From positions 186,001 to 250,000 of the forward strand of contig NZ_JAMXLE010000002.1 in assembly GCF_024055895.1 (NCBI RefSeq): a DNA stretch of 64,000 bases, given 5' to 3'. This DNA comes from Rhizobium sp. L1K21. GTDB lineage: Bacteria; Pseudomonadota; Alphaproteobacteria; Rhizobiales; Rhizobiaceae. Both the position numbers and the translations under genes were made by a program. Below the pieces are notes generated by a model, which had not been told where the DNA came from, ran no database searches, and was given only the letters and a program-made list of their open reading frames with translations. This document shows positions 42,789 through 53,030 of the stretch, piece after piece (the first letter of the stretch is position 1; each line of letters begins with the position of its first letter).

Positions 42789-44192
42789 TTACTTCGTACG
42801 CCAGCTGCCTTCGGCATAAGAGCCGCGGGCTTCCTTGGAATACGGTGTCGGGGCCACGCGAACGCGGATTTCGGCCTGCTTGTGCGCCTCGGTCGAGGTC
42901 TTGCCAGTCGTTTCCGGCTCGCCCCATTTGAGGGTCAGAACATCGCCTTCCTGAATGCTCTGGTCAACAACGCCGAGCGAGAGCACGCAACGCTCGTTGA
43001 AGGAATAGCCATTGAACATGGACATGCCGACCATCTTGTCGCCCTGCATGATCATATCGGCAGAGGACGATGCGTAGTTCGGCTGCGGGAAGTCAATCCA
43101 CTTGTAAGGCGTGCCTTCTTCAAAGGCGGACGCGATGACCTTGAGAACGTCGTCGCGGTTCCATTCGAAGGTGACCTTCTTTCGGTTGTTGGCACCCTTC
43201 ATTTTCTCGAGCGCGGCCTTGCCGATGAAGTCGTCCTTCTTCCAGCCAATGTAGAAGTCGTAGCCGAGTTCGAAGGGATTGACGTAGTAGTCTTCGATAT
43301 TGTCGGACACAAAGCTGCCGCCGATAGCGCCTGCTGCTTCGTAGCTGTCTGCGCCCAGCCACTGGCGGTAATCTGCCAGCATGCCGTCGCCGGTGTAGAT
43401 GCCCGGAAGCGGTGACGGGATCCAGCCGGATTCCAGCGTGTTGGTGGAGTAAGCGCGGCTGCCGCACTGCACGAGGTTGACGCCAGCGTCACGCGCTGCC
43501 TGCAGGATGGTGGAGTGGATATAGTCCTTGTCCTTGTACGGACCCCAGACTTCGAGACCCGGTGCGCCGGACATGCCGTGACGCAGCGCCTGAACCTTCT
43601 TCGAGCCGATATTGATCCAATCGACGTGGAAGAACTTGATATCCGGGATCGGGCCGCCGTTCATCTTTTCGAAGATCTTGGGAGCGTCCGGACCCTGGAT
43701 CTGGAAGCGGTAGTGCTCGCGCAGCACGCGCTCGCCTTCCGGGCGTGACGGCGAACGAGGGTCGTAGCGCAGGCGCACGTTCCAGCTGCCATAAGCGGCG
43801 GCAAACATCAGCCAGTTGGAGGTCGGCGCACGGCCAACGAGGATGAACTTGTCTTCGCGCTCACGGAAAATGATGTGGTCGCCGATGACATGACCATTCG
43901 GGGTTACCGGCACATAGTGCTTGGCGCGGTTGAGATCGAAATTCGAAAACGAGTTGATGCCGTGATAGGCGAGAAATTCCGCGGCCTGCGGACCTTCCAC
44001 GATCAATTCGTCCATGTGGTGCGACTGATCGAACAGAACGGCGCTCTTGCGCCATGCTTCCTGCTCAACACGCCAGTTTGAAAATTCCGGTGCGACGACC
44101 GGATAAACGTACATGCCGATCTTGGAGTTGCGCAGAACATTCACTGCTCCGCCACCGGCCTGCATGACGGATTCAAGGCTGCTTTTTGTCAT
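42789..44192 (-). CDS. Tetrahydrofolate-dependent aminomethyl/O-demethylase-like enzyme (LigM/DesA/DmdA group)
   Basis: 467 residues from the ATG at 44192 with GGGAGGA upstream. GcvT-like folate-binding fold: AVLFDQSHHMDELIVEGPQA near residue 70, FQIQGPDAPKIFE, then the C-terminal barrel VTFEWNRDDVLKVIASAFEE and NERCVLSLGVVDQSIQEGDV. Length and motifs resemble LigM (vanillate/3-O-methylgallate O-demethylase) and its relatives more than glycine-cleavage GcvT. It likely moves a methyl group to tetrahydrofolate. The TRAP transporter genes in the same operon probably import its substrate, an organic acid carrying a methyl group. Confidence 0.8.
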   Translation of the reverse strand: MTKSSLESVMQAGGGAVNVLRNSKIGMYVYPVVAPEFSNWRVEQEAWRKSAVLFDQSHHMDELIVEGPQAAEFLAYHGINSFSNFDLNRAKHYVPVTPNGHVIGDHIIFREREDKFILVGRAPTSNWLMFAAAYGSWNVRLRYDPRSPSRPEGERVLREHYRFQIQGPDAPKIFEKMNGGPIPDIKFFHVDWINIGSKKVQALRHGMSGAPGLEVWGPYKDKDYIHSTILQAARDAGVNLVQCGSRAYSTNTLESGWIPSPLPGIYTGDGMLADYRQWLGADSYEAAGAIGGSFVSDNIEDYYVNPFELGYDFYIGWKKDDFIGKAALEKMKGANNRKKVTFEWNRDDVLKVIASAFEEGTPYKWIDFPQPNYASSSADMIMQGDKMVGMSMFNGYSFNERCVLSLGVVDQSIQEGDVLTLKWGEPETTGKTSTEAHKQAEIRVRVAPTPYSKEARGSYAEGSWRTK

Positions 44193-44214
44193 TAGAAATC
44201 CTCCCAAAAGCGAT

Positions 44215-44223
44215 AATGTATAC
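44215..44223. promoter_or_regulatory. AATGTATAC half-palindrome near the demethylase-like start
   Basis: AATGTATAC, matching nine of the 12 bases of the full palindrome at 44290, lies 23-31 bp upstream of the start codon. Together the two suggest repeated binding by a GntR-type regulator (FCD/FadR proteins bind TTGTATACAA-like dyads). Confidence 0.45.
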
Positions 44224-44289
44224 AGCAAATACCTGATTTATGAAAAATTCAAGACAGAATCTGAAAAATAAGCCCTTGTATGGCCTATA

Positions 44290-44301
44290 AATGTATACAT
44301 T
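44290..44301. promoter_or_regulatory. Perfect palindrome AATGTATACATT, candidate operator of the demethylase/TRAP operon
   Basis: A 12-bp perfect palindrome about 98 bp upstream of the demethylase-like start codon, matching the TGTATACA core of GntR-family (FadR-type) operators. A partial copy lies 75 bp closer to the gene. No GntR gene is in the window. Confidence 0.55.
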
Positions 44302-44370
44302 CGAATTGGCGGCAGTGGCATTCAACTTTAACCGCTTGAAAGAATTGGAATTTCCATTGTTTACTACGCA

Positions 44371-44407
44371 CAAACAAAACACCGCGACGCATTGAAGCGC
44401 CGCGGTG
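44371..44407 (-). terminator. Rho-independent terminator of gpmA
   Basis: CACCGCGGCGC pairs with GCGTCGCGGTG on the minus strand (44407-44397 with 44390-44380) around a 6-nt loop, followed by TTTTGTTTG. The stem contains one mismatch. It lies 73 bp after the gpmA stop codon. Confidence 0.85.
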
Positions 44408-44479
44408 CAAGCTGGCGGAAAGCCGGAAAATTCATCGCTGAAAATGGCCTTCACCGCACGGGTGAAGCACCTTCTTAAA

Positions 44480-45115
44480 TCAATGCGCGCCGGACATGTC
44501 GCCGAGCACCTCTTTGGAGGCGACGGTCGAATCAGCGTTGAGCTTGTAGACCATGGGAACACCGGTGGCCAAATTGACGCCAAGGATTTTCTCACGGTCC
44601 AGCCGATCAAGCACCATCAGGAGCGAGCGCAGAGAATTGCCGTGGGCGGCGACCAGAACGTTTTCTCCACGCAGAACACGCGGCAGAATTTCGGTCATGT
44701 AATAGGGCCAGACGCGCGCGCCGGTATCCTTCAGGCTCTCACCTCCGGGCGGCGGCACATCATAGGAGCGACGCCAGATGTGGACCTGTTCCTCACCCCA
44801 TTTGACGCGTGCATCGTCCTTGTTGAGACCGGCGAGATCGCCATAGTCGCGCTCATTCAGCGCTTCATCCTTGATTGTCTCCAGCGACGACTGGCCGATA
44901 CCATCGAGAATGATCTGGCAGGTCTTTTGCGCGCGCTGCAGAACGGAGGTAAAGGCGATATCGAACTTGATGCCGTAGTCGGCGAGCGCCATGGCCCCGG
45001 TGGTTGCCTCTTCCACACCGAGAGGCGTGAGGTCGGGGTCTTTCCAGCCTGTGAAAAGATTCTTCAGGTTCCACTCACTCTGGCCGTGACGGACGAGGAC
45101 AAGGGTTCCACTCAT
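44480..45115 (-). CDS. gpmA: 2,3-bisphosphoglycerate-dependent phosphoglycerate mutase
   Basis: 211 residues, the compact alphaproteobacterial form. The phosphohistidine H10 is in [36 protein letters not shown] is in the centre, and the second histidine is in [18 protein letters not shown]. It interconverts 2- and 3-phosphoglycerate. It follows dapB by 26 bp, an arrangement conserved in Hyphomicrobiales. Confidence 0.96.
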   Translation of the reverse strand: MSGTLVLVRHGQSEWNLKNLFTGWKDPDLTPLGVEEATTGAMALADYGIKFDIAFTSVLQRAQKTCQIILDGIGQSSLETIKDEALNERDYGDLAGLNKDDARVKWGEEQVHIWRRSYDVPPPGGESLKDTGARVWPYYMTEILPRVLRGENVLVAAHGNSLRSLLMVLDRLDREKILGVNLATGVPMVYKLNADSTVASKEVLGDMSGAH

Positions 45116-45141
45116 GGTTCAGCTCCTACCTGCAAATTGCC

Positions 45142-45963
45142 TTAACTTGAAAGCCCGAGAACATCGAGCGTGTGATAAAGACCGGGCTTCTTGTCGCGCG
45201 CCCAGAGCGCGGACTTGATGGCACCGCTGGCAAAAAGCGAGCGATCCATGGCGCGGTGCGACAGGGTGATCGTCTCGTTTTCACTGGCGAAAATGACCGA
45301 GTGTTCGCCGACGACACCGCCGCCGCGCAGCGTGGCAAAACCGATGGAGCCTTCCTCGCGCGGACCGGTGATGCCGGAGCGCACGGTGACGGCCTTTTCC
45401 TTCAGGTCGATATTGCGGCCTTTGGCGGCCTCAAGACCGAGAAGATAGGCTGTTCCAGAGGGCGCATCGACCTTGTGTTTGTGGTGCATTTCGAGGACGT
45501 CAATATCCCAATCGGCTGCATCAAGCGCTGCTGCAGCCTGACGCACGAGCACGCCGAGCAGGTTCACGCCGAGGCTCATATTGCCGGATTTGACGATACG
45601 GGCGTGGCGGGATGCCGCTTCGATTTTCTTCTCGTCGTCCTCGCTGAGGCCTGTTGTGCCGATGATGTGGACAATGCGCGCCTGCGCCGCCAGAGCCACA
45701 AATTCAACGGTTGCCTCGGGCCGGGTGAAATCGATCACGCCGTCTGCTGCGGCAAATGCGGTCAGCGCATCGTCAGTGATTTTGACATCCAGAGGGCCGA
45801 TGCCTGCCACCTCGCCCATGTCCTGACCGATAAAGGGCGAGCCGGGACGTTCAATGGCAGCTGAAACGGTGACGCCCTTGGCGTCATGGATCGCGCGCAC
45901 AAGCGTTTGGCCCATGCGACCGGCTGCACCGACGACGACGAGTTTCATATCCGTTTCAGGCAT
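45142..45963 (-). CDS. dapB: 4-hydroxy-tetrahydrodipicolinate reductase
   Basis: 273 residues. The NAD(P)H site is [37 protein letters not shown] lies in the middle, and the catalytic motif is [20 protein letters not shown] with H-H-x-x-K-x-D-x-P-S-G-T. It makes tetrahydrodipicolinate for lysine and diaminopimelate synthesis. First gene of the dapB-gpmA pair. Confidence 0.97.
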   Translation of the reverse strand: MPETDMKLVVVGAAGRMGQTLVRAIHDAKGVTVSAAIERPGSPFIGQDMGEVAGIGPLDVKITDDALTAFAAADGVIDFTRPEATVEFVALAAQARIVHIIGTTGLSEDDEKKIEAASRHARIVKSGNMSLGVNLLGVLVRQAAAALDAADWDIDVLEMHHKHKVDAPSGTAYLLGLEAAKGRNIDLKEKAVTVRSGITGPREEGSIGFATLRGGGVVGEHSVIFASENETITLSHRAMDRSLFASGAIKSALWARDKKPGLYHTLDVLGLSS

Positions 45964-46016
45964 TGGCTCTCCCGCATTTCCTCTCTCAGCTAATGCAGCT
46001 TCTATAGAGGCTCAAT

Positions 46017-47042
46017 TCAGGCTCGCCAATAGCGTCCGTCCGTTGAAATGCCAAAACGAAGAGGATTGCACGCATAGTCGGCAAGTCCGGCAAGGGCTGC
46101 CATCGGGTGGGTGATGACATAGGTGGGAATGTCGCGCAGCAGGTGGGTGTGCGGTGCCTTGTCTTCGAACGCGGCGCGGAATTCCGGCATTTTGAGTGCG
46201 GGTATGATCCTCAGCGAAATGCCGCCGGCGAGATAGACCCCGCCATGCGCCATGAAAATGAGCGCAAGATCACCGGCAATCCGGCCGAGATAGGTGGAAA
46301 ACAGCGACACGGTTTCGCACGCCTGCGCATTTTCTCCGCCCGGCAACCCGTTCGCGGTGATTTCGGCGGGCGTTTTCAGCACCGGCTCGACGCCGTCCAC
46401 GGCGCAAATGGCGCGATAGATATTCATCAGACCGCGCCCGCAGAGCAGTTGCTCGCCGGAGATGCGGCCTTCAATCGTATCAAGATGGGGGAATATCTGG
46501 TAGTCGCGCGCGCTGCGCGGTCCCATATCAATATGACCGCCCTCGCCCGGCACCGGTACCCAGGTATCCTGCGCATGGATGAGACCGGCAACGCCGAGCC
46601 CCGTGCCTGGACCCAATGCGACGCGCGACAAAACCGGTGCGATATTGGGGCCACCGATCAGCTGGCGATGTTCTGGCCCAAGAGCTGCCACGGCAAGCGC
46701 TTGTGCCTCGAAGTCGTTGACCAGGAGAACTTCTTCAAAGCCCATTTCCGCAATCATCGTTTTCGGCCGCACGATCCAGGGGCAGTTCGTGAGATCCACC
46801 TCATCGCCATCAATGGGCGCAGCGACGGCGAGAATGGCCGACTTCGGGCGAGCGCCTTTGTCCAGGATACAGGTGCGGATCGCATCGTCGATGGTGGCAT
46901 AATCGGCGGTCTGGGCCGTTATATAATTATCAGGCGTATCATCGACGCTTTCCAGAACTGCAAAGCGCGCATTGGTTCCACCGATATCACCGATGAGGAT
47001 GGGAAATGGCATGGCATTATGGATCATGTTCTTTTCACTCAT
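46017..47042 (-). CDS. glk: Glucokinase
   Basis: 341 residues, hexokinase/ROK-related bacterial Glk. The N-terminal phosphate-binding region is [30 protein letters not shown] contains the catalytic aspartate in [19 protein letters not shown] and [14 protein letters not shown] follow. It phosphorylates glucose with ATP. Starts at MIHN or MPFPIL, a few codons on, are also possible. It follows mgsA by 13 bp. Confidence 0.95.
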   Translation of the reverse strand: MSEKNMIHNAMPFPILIGDIGGTNARFAVLESVDDTPDNYITAQTADYATIDDAIRTCILDKGARPKSAILAVAAPIDGDEVDLTNCPWIVRPKTMIAEMGFEEVLLVNDFEAQALAVAALGPEHRQLIGGPNIAPVLSRVALGPGTGLGVAGLIHAQDTWVPVPGEGGHIDMGPRSARDYQIFPHLDTIEGRISGEQLLCGRGLMNIYRAICAVDGVEPVLKTPAEITANGLPGGENAQACETVSLFSTYLGRIAGDLALIFMAHGGVYLAGGISLRIIPALKMPEFRAAFEDKAPHTHLLRDIPTYVITHPMAALAGLADYACNPLRFGISTDGRYWRA

Positions 47043-47055
47043 ACCGCGTCGGCGG

Positions 47056-47430
47056 CTAAAATACCCTGATCAGAAGTTCTGCTGTGGCGCGGTTGAGCGC
47101 CATGGGAATGTCGTAGACGGTGGCAAGGCGTGTCAATGCCTTCACGTCCACATCGTGGGGAAGTGCCGTCAGCGGATCGGTGAAGAAAAGCAGCATCTGC
47201 ACCTGACCATTGGCGATCATCGCACCGATTTGCTGATCACCGCCAAGCGGCCCGCTTTTGAGAGGCGTGATATCAAGGTCTGGGCATGCATCGAGAATAC
47301 GCCCGCCAGTGGTTCCGGTCGCAACAAGGCGAAAACCAGAGAGTTCGGCCCGGTGATTGGTGGCAAACTCGACCATATCGTCTTTTTTCATGTCATGGGC
47401 GATCAACGCCAGGCATCGTTTGTCGGACAT
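47056..47430 (-). CDS. mgsA: Methylglyoxal synthase
   Basis: 124 residues. It converts dihydroxyacetone phosphate to methylglyoxal and phosphate. [20 protein letters not shown] at the start, [20 protein letters not shown] for phosphate binding, [20 protein letters not shown], and the catalytic region [20 protein letters not shown] are all present. It is the first gene of the mgsA-glk pair, ahead of glk. Confidence 0.95.
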   Translation of the reverse strand: MSDKRCLALIAHDMKKDDMVEFATNHRAELSGFRLVATGTTGGRILDACPDLDITPLKSGPLGGDQQIGAMIANGQVQMLLFFTDPLTALPHDVDVKALTRLATVYDIPMALNRATAELLIRVF

Positions 47431-47502
47431 CGTTCAACCTCCTGGAGGCTCGATTTAAATCGATTTGATATCTACCGGCTTCGACACCGTTTGAAAAGCC
47501 CG

Positions 47503-48642
47503 TCAGCGATCCGGGCGGGCAAGCGGAATGGGAATGTTTGAAGGAACGGGGGCAAATCCATCCGCGCTTGCAGCCGTGTCAGGTGCTGGAACCGGGGTTG
47601 GAACGCTGGCCGGTGTGACAGGCAGCGATTTTGGCAGATCAACGGCCGAGGCAAGGCTGGTGATCGGTGTACCCTTTTCGGCCGCAAGGGAGGCCGTGGC
47701 GGAGATCGGAACGCCCATATTGTCGTCAGCGCGTTCGGAAGCCGCGTTCAGAACGGCCTGGCATGCATTGGGCAGATCGGAAACGGTGACAACCCGCGGC
47801 TTTGGTGGGGTGGTTCCTTTTTTGGGCGGCTCGGGCGCGCGCCAGGGCTCGTCACTGAACCACCATGAAAGCTGCTTGTCGCAACCATCGCCGGCAGGCA
47901 CTGCAGCCTGCGATTTGCAATTCGGCGTGCCGGGCGGGCAGGACAAGCGAATGTGAAAATGATAGTCGTGACTGTAATAGGGGCGCACCTTGCCGAGGAT
48001 TGACGGGTTGCCCTTCCAGGTTTCGCAAAGTTCCTTCTTGATCGCCGGATTGACGAAGATGCGCTCCACCTCGGGATAAGATGCAGCCCGCATGATCAAT
48101 CGACCATGGGCGGGCGACCAGATGTTGCGGTCAAGCGTGAGAAAGGCACCTTTCTTCAAAACCGAAACTGCCGACAGGTTTTCCCGCTCGGCAGCCGTGA
48201 GCAAGCGGCTGGGCATCGGGGTCAGCCAGATATCAACATCAAGGCCAACCTGATGCGAGGCGTGGCCTGTGAGCATGGGGCCGCCGCGCGGCTGCGACAT
48301 ATCGCCCACGAGAAGGCCGGGCCAACCGTCTTTTTGTGCTGCATCCCGCGCGAGCTTTTCAATCGTGCTGATCAGCTCCGGTTGACCCCAGCGGCGATTG
48401 CGCGACAGGCGCATGGCCTGCCAGTTCGGCCCGCTGGCGGGGAGCTGGACGGCACCGGCCTGACAGCCCTTGGAATAAAAGCCGATGGGCTGGGGCGGTT
48501 GAGCCGAGCCTGCATCAACATGGCCAAAAGCCTGTTTGGCCTCGCGATTGTCGGCCATGGCCGGCAAAGCCGCCGACAAGCTGACAAGCAGAAAAACCCC
48601 TGCCCGCGCAGAACCCAAAACCGTTTTACCGCATAGCCGCAT
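47503..48642 (-). CDS. mepA: Penicillin-insensitive murein endopeptidase
   Basis: 379 residues from the ATG at 48642. Signal peptide (AGVFLLVSLSAALPAMA). The M74 zinc site is visible: HASHQVGLDVDIWL for H and D ligands and HDYHFHIRLSCPPG for the later histidines. MepA cleaves DD-crosslinks in peptidoglycan. Compared with E. coli MepA (274) it has a proline-rich C-terminal extension of about 100 residues. The spacer 48643-48831 shows no gene. Confidence 0.92.
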   Translation of the reverse strand: MRLCGKTVLGSARAGVFLLVSLSAALPAMADNREAKQAFGHVDAGSAQPPQPIGFYSKGCQAGAVQLPASGPNWQAMRLSRNRRWGQPELISTIEKLARDAAQKDGWPGLLVGDMSQPRGGPMLTGHASHQVGLDVDIWLTPMPSRLLTAAERENLSAVSVLKKGAFLTLDRNIWSPAHGRLIMRAASYPEVERIFVNPAIKKELCETWKGNPSILGKVRPYYSHDYHFHIRLSCPPGTPNCKSQAAVPAGDGCDKQLSWWFSDEPWRAPEPPKKGTTPPKPRVVTVSDLPNACQAVLNAASERADDNMGVPISATASLAAEKGTPITSLASAVDLPKSLPVTPASVPTPVPAPDTAASADGFAPVPSNIPIPLARPDR

Positions 48643-48831
48643 CACAAAATGTCCTCGCCTGTGATTTGTCCTCAAGTTTATCGCGAAACAGTTTTGGCGT
48701 GAATCCCTCGTCCCATTTGCGGGCGCGTTATGGCGATTCTCGCGATATTTACGTCGCGAATGCCTGTCTTTTGCTAAATTCTGTCTTATTGTGGGCGGAT
48801 ATCAGCGATTCATGAAAAGAGAGGATGCCGG

Positions 48832-50679
48832 ATGAAAATGAAAGTCATGTGCCTGCTGGGCTGCTTGCTGACCACCATGACCATGAATTTACTTTTTCCG
48901 GCGATGTCTTCCGCACAAGAGCTTCAATGGCGAAACGGTGTCGCAGCCTTTGGCGAGCCGAAATACGGGCCGGACTTCAAGCATTTCGACTATGTGAACC
49001 CGGATGCGCCGAAGGGCGGTAATCTGCGCCTCTCGGAGGAAGGCACGTTCAACACGTTCAACACGCTGATCGACAAAGGCACCCCGGCAGCTGGCACTGG
49101 TCTCGTCTATGAAACGTTGCTGACGGATTCGCTGGATGAAGCGAATGTTTCCTATGGGCTGCTTGCCGAGGCGGTGGCCTATCCCGACGATTATGCCTAT
49201 GCGAAATTCCGGCTGCGCCCCGAAGCCAAATGGGCCGATGGTGAAGCGGTGACGCCGGAGGATGTGGTTTTTAGCTTCAATAGCGCCAAGGAAAACAGCA
49301 TCCAGTTTGCCAATTACTATCGCCACGTGACCTCTGCGGAAAAAACCGGCGAGCGTGAAGTGACATTCCGCTTTGACGAAAAGGACAACCGCGAACTGCC
49401 GGCCATTCTTGGGCAGTTTCCCATTTTGCCGAAACACTGGTGGGAGGGCAACGACGCCAGCGGCAAACAGCGCGACATTTCAAAAACCACGCTGGAACTG
49501 CCGATGGGCTCCGGTCCCTACAAGGTTGTCTCCGCCGAAGCCGGCTCGACGATCCGCTATCAGTTGCGGGACGACTATTGGGGCAAGGATCTGCCGGTCA
49601 ATGTTGGCGAAAACAATTTCGGCACGATTGAATATGTCTATTTCACCGACCCCGAAGTGGAATTCGAGGCCTTCCGCGCAGGCAATATCGATTACTATCG
49701 CGAGAGCAGCGCCAGCCGCTGGGCAACGCGTTACGACTTCGAGGCCGTGAAAGACGGACGTGTCATTCGCGAAACATTGAAAAATCCATTGCGCGCTGTT
49801 GGCGTCATGCAGGCGCTGGTTCCCAACATGCGCCGTGATATTTTCAAGGATGAACGCGTTCGCGAGGCGCTGAACTATACGCTCGATTTTGAAAGCCTGA
49901 ACCGCAACCTTGCTTATAATGGTCTGAAGCGTGTCGACAGCTATTTCTGGGGTACCGAACTTGCTTCATCCGGACTGCCTGAGGGCCGTGAAAAGGAAAT
50001 CCTCGAAAGCATGAAAGACGAGGTGCCGCCGGAGGTTTTCACCACGCCATATACCAACCCGGTGGGCGGAACGCCGCAGAAGGAGCGTGAGAACCTGCGA
50101 AAGGCGGTTGCGCTTTTCAAGGAGGCCGGCTTTGAAATCAAGGGTCGGCAAATGGTGAACACCAAGACCGGCAAGCCCTTGAATTTCGAATTGCTGCTTG
50201 CCAGTCCCTCGCTCGAACGCTCGGTCAAACCATTTGTCGACAATCTCGCCAAGATTGGCGTAACCGCCACGATGCGCACTGTCGATGACTCGCAATATAT
50301 CAACCGGGTGCGCTCATTCGACTATGACATGATCTGGGCGGTTTGGGCCCAGACGCTGAATCCCGGCAATGAACAGATCGACTATTGGGGATCACAATCG
50401 GTCGACCGGTCGGGGTCGAAGAACTATGCCGGCATTGCCGATCCGGCCATCGACAAGCTGATCAAGATGCTGACGAGCACCAAGACACGCGAGGAGCAGA
50501 TGGCGATCGTGAAGGCGCTCGACCGGGTGCTGCTGGCCCATCACTATGTTGTGCCGCTGTTCTATTCGGGGGAAGAAAAGATCGCCTATTGGAACAAGCT
50601 CACGCACCTGCCCGAGCTTCCCTATTACTCAACCGGCTTCCCCACTGTCTGGTGGTCGAAAGACGCTGAAAAGCAATAA
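48832..50679 (+). CDS. yejA: Oligopeptide/microcin-C ABC transporter substrate-binding protein
   Basis: 615 residues, SBP family 5. Signal peptide residues 1-27 (CLLTTMTMNLLFPAMSSA). FKHFDYVNPDAPKGGNLRLS near residue 55 and LLAEAVAYPDDYAYAKFRLR are YejA marks, and the C-terminus ends LPYYSTGFPTVWWSKDAEKQ. It captures oligopeptides for YejBEF. First gene of yejABEF. Confidence 0.95.
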   Translation: MKMKVMCLLGCLLTTMTMNLLFPAMSSAQELQWRNGVAAFGEPKYGPDFKHFDYVNPDAPKGGNLRLSEEGTFNTFNTLIDKGTPAAGTGLVYETLLTDSLDEANVSYGLLAEAVAYPDDYAYAKFRLRPEAKWADGEAVTPEDVVFSFNSAKENSIQFANYYRHVTSAEKTGEREVTFRFDEKDNRELPAILGQFPILPKHWWEGNDASGKQRDISKTTLELPMGSGPYKVVSAEAGSTIRYQLRDDYWGKDLPVNVGENNFGTIEYVYFTDPEVEFEAFRAGNIDYYRESSASRWATRYDFEAVKDGRVIRETLKNPLRAVGVMQALVPNMRRDIFKDERVREALNYTLDFESLNRNLAYNGLKRVDSYFWGTELASSGLPEGREKEILESMKDEVPPEVFTTPYTNPVGGTPQKERENLRKAVALFKEAGFEIKGRQMVNTKTGKPLNFELLLASPSLERSVKPFVDNLAKIGVTATMRTVDDSQYINRVRSFDYDMIWAVWAQTLNPGNEQIDYWGSQSVDRSGSKNYAGIADPAIDKLIKMLTSTKTREEQMAIVKALDRVLLAHHYVVPLFYSGEEKIAYWNKLTHLPELPYYSTGFPTVWWSKDAEKQ

Positions 50680-50799
50680 ACGGCAAAAATCCAACTTCGC
50701 GTAAGACAGAGTGTATATTCAGCGCATGAACGGACTGGAGAAACCCGATTGAAGCCGACTGATACATGCCCAGCGACCGCGACGATGGAGATGCACTGA

Positions 50800-51888
50800 A
50801 TGGGTGCCTATATCCTTCGCCGTCTTTTGCTGATCATTCCGACACTGATCGGCATTATGGCGATCTCCTTTGCGGTCGTTCAGTTTGCGCCCGGCGGGCC
50901 GGTGGAGCAGGTGATTGCTGACCTGACCGGACAGGGCGGCAATGCAGAGGGGCGTATTTCCGGCGGATCAGATGTTCAAGACTTCTCCACGGACGATTTT
51001 TCCGGCAAATATCGCGGTTCTCAAGGGCTCGATCCGGAACTGATCGCGAAGCTGGAAAAGCAATTCGGCTTCGACAAGCCTCCGCTTGAGCGCTTCCTGA
51101 AAATGATGTGGGATTATGCCCGCTTCGATTTCGGCGAGAGCTTCTTTTCCAACGAGACCGTGATCGATCAGATCAAATCACGGCTGCCTGTGTCCATGTC
51201 GCTCGGCGTGTGGATCCTCATCTTTTCCTACGTCATTTCCATTCCTCTCGGGATCAAGAAGGCCGTTTCGGATGGTTCCAAGTTCGATGTCTGGACCTCC
51301 GGCATCATTGTCATTGGCTACGCGGTTCCGAGCTTCTTGTTCGGTATTCTGCTGATCGTGCTTTTTGCCGGCGGCTCCTATTACGACTGGTTTCCGCTCC
51401 GGGGTCTTGTATCCGACAATTTCTGGGAACTGCCCTGGTATGAAAAGATCATCGATTATTTCTGGCATCTGACACTGCCGCTGATTTCGCTGTCGCTGGC
51501 CGCCTTTGCCACCACAACGCTTTTGACAAAGAACTCCTTCATCGATGAAATCCGCAAGCAATATGTGGTGACCGCGAAAGCCAAGGGCCTGACGGATCGA
51601 CAGGTGCTTTACAAACATGTGTTCCGCAATGCGATGCTGATCATTATTGCCGGCTTCCCCGGTGCCTTCATCACCGCATTCTTCTCCGGGTCGCTGTTGA
51701 TTGAAAACATCTTCTCGCTCGATGGTCTCGGGCGGCTCGGCTATTTTGCCATCGTGAAACGCGACTATCCGGTGGTGTTTGCAACGCTTTATATCTTCTC
51801 GCTGCTCGGCCTCATTGTCGGGCTGATCTCCGACATCATCTATACGTTGGTCGATCCGCGTATCGACTTTGAGCGGAGGGATGTGTGA
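50800..51888 (+). CDS. yejB: Peptide ABC transporter permease YejB
   Basis: 362 residues, six spans. It begins [20 protein letters not shown] and has an insertion with the [20 protein letters not shown] linker typical of YejB. The EAA-type loop is near [20 protein letters not shown]. The stop overlaps the yejE start by one base. The 120-bp gap before it shows no terminator, so it is probably cotranscribed with yejA. Confidence 0.96.
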   Translation: MGAYILRRLLLIIPTLIGIMAISFAVVQFAPGGPVEQVIADLTGQGGNAEGRISGGSDVQDFSTDDFSGKYRGSQGLDPELIAKLEKQFGFDKPPLERFLKMMWDYARFDFGESFFSNETVIDQIKSRLPVSMSLGVWILIFSYVISIPLGIKKAVSDGSKFDVWTSGIIVIGYAVPSFLFGILLIVLFAGGSYYDWFPLRGLVSDNFWELPWYEKIIDYFWHLTLPLISLSLAAFATTTLLTKNSFIDEIRKQYVVTAKAKGLTDRQVLYKHVFRNAMLIIIAGFPGAFITAFFSGSLLIENIFSLDGLGRLGYFAIVKRDYPVVFATLYIFSLLGLIVGLISDIIYTLVDPRIDFERRDV

Positions 51889-53030
51889 TGGCCGAAGCGA
51901 TGGTGGATGTGGCCGACACGGTGCCGCACAAAAGACCGCTGATATCGCCGGCCAATCAGCGACGCTGGCAGAACTTCAAGGCCAACCGGCGCGGTTACTG
52001 GTCGTTCTGGATCTTCATGGTCCTGTTCGTTCTCAGCCTTTTTGCCGAACTGATCGCCAATGACAAGCCGCTGGTGGCGTCCTATCACGGCGAAATTCTT
52101 TTCCCCGTTCTGGTGGACTATCCGGAGGAGAAATTCGGCGGCTTTCTCGCGGTCACCGACTATCGCTCTCCCTATATTCGTGACGAAATCAATGCCAATG
52201 GCTGGATGATCTGGCCGCCGATCCGCTATTCCTACGGCACGGTAAATTCCTATATTCCGCATTCAGCGCCCACCCCGCCCTTCTGGACCATGAGCGATGA
52301 CGAGGTCTGCTCGGCCTATCCCGAAGGCGACAAGGACCCCGATTGTACGCTTGGCAATCTCAATTGGCTCGGAACGGACGATCAGGCGCGCGACGTGACT
52401 GCGCGCATCATCTATGGGTTCCGGATTTCGGTTCTCTTTGGCCTGGCGCTGACGGTGGCCTCTGCCATTATCGGCGTGGCAGCCGGGGCGGTGCAGGGCT
52501 ATTTTGGCGGCTGGACGGACCTGTTGATGCAGCGTTTCATCGAAATCTGGTCATCCATGCCGGTGCTTTACATCCTGCTGATCATCGCAGCGATCTTGCC
52601 ACCTGGCTTCTTCATCCTGCTTGGGATCATGCTGCTCTTTTCATGGACCAGTTTCGTGGGCATCGTGCGGGCTGAATTCCTCCGTGCGCGCAATTTCGAA
52701 TATGTGCGGGCAGCCCGCGCGCTCGGCGTTTCCAACGGCACGATCATGTTCCGTCACCTTTTGCCCAACGCGATGGTGGCAACGCTGACCTTCCTGCCCT
52801 TCATTCTATCGGGCTCGATCACCACGCTGACCTCACTCGACTTCCTGGGCTTCGGCATGCCGCCCGGCTCGCCATCACTCGGTGAATTGATCGCGCAGGG
52901 TAAGAACAACCTTCAGGCGCCGTGGCTCGGCTTTACTGCCTTTTTCACCATGTCGATCATGCTGTCCCTGCTGATCTTCGTTGGCGAGGCCGTGCGCGAT
53001 GCGTTTGACCCGAGAAAGACGTTTGGATGA
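51888..53030 (+). CDS. yejE: Peptide ABC transporter permease YejE
   Basis: 380 residues from the ATG at 51888 (TGATG overlap with yejB). First span WSFWIFMVLFVLSLFAELIA, then a long periplasmic loop, and the EAA motif in YVRAARALGVSNGTIMFRHL. Ends [17 protein letters not shown], as in YejE. It overlaps yejF by four bases. Confidence 0.96.
   Translation: MAEAMVDVADTVPHKRPLISPANQRRWQNFKANRRGYWSFWIFMVLFVLSLFAELIANDKPLVASYHGEILFPVLVDYPEEKFGGFLAVTDYRSPYIRDEINANGWMIWPPIRYSYGTVNSYIPHSAPTPPFWTMSDDEVCSAYPEGDKDPDCTLGNLNWLGTDDQARDVTARIIYGFRISVLFGLALTVASAIIGVAAGAVQGYFGGWTDLLMQRFIEIWSSMPVLYILLIIAAILPPGFFILLGIMLLFSWTSFVGIVRAEFLRARNFEYVRAARALGVSNGTIMFRHLLPNAMVATLTFLPFILSGSITTLTSLDFLGFGMPPGSPSLGELIAQGKNNLQAPWLGFTAFFTMSIMLSLLIFVGEAVRDAFDPRKTFG

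Noticed and set aside
42789-44192. Glycine cleavage T protein (gcvT)
   Set aside because: The protein has a GcvT-like fold but is longer (467 against about 370), there are no gcvH or gcvP genes, and it is linked to TRAP genes. The glycine riboswitch in the window is 10 kb away at dadA.
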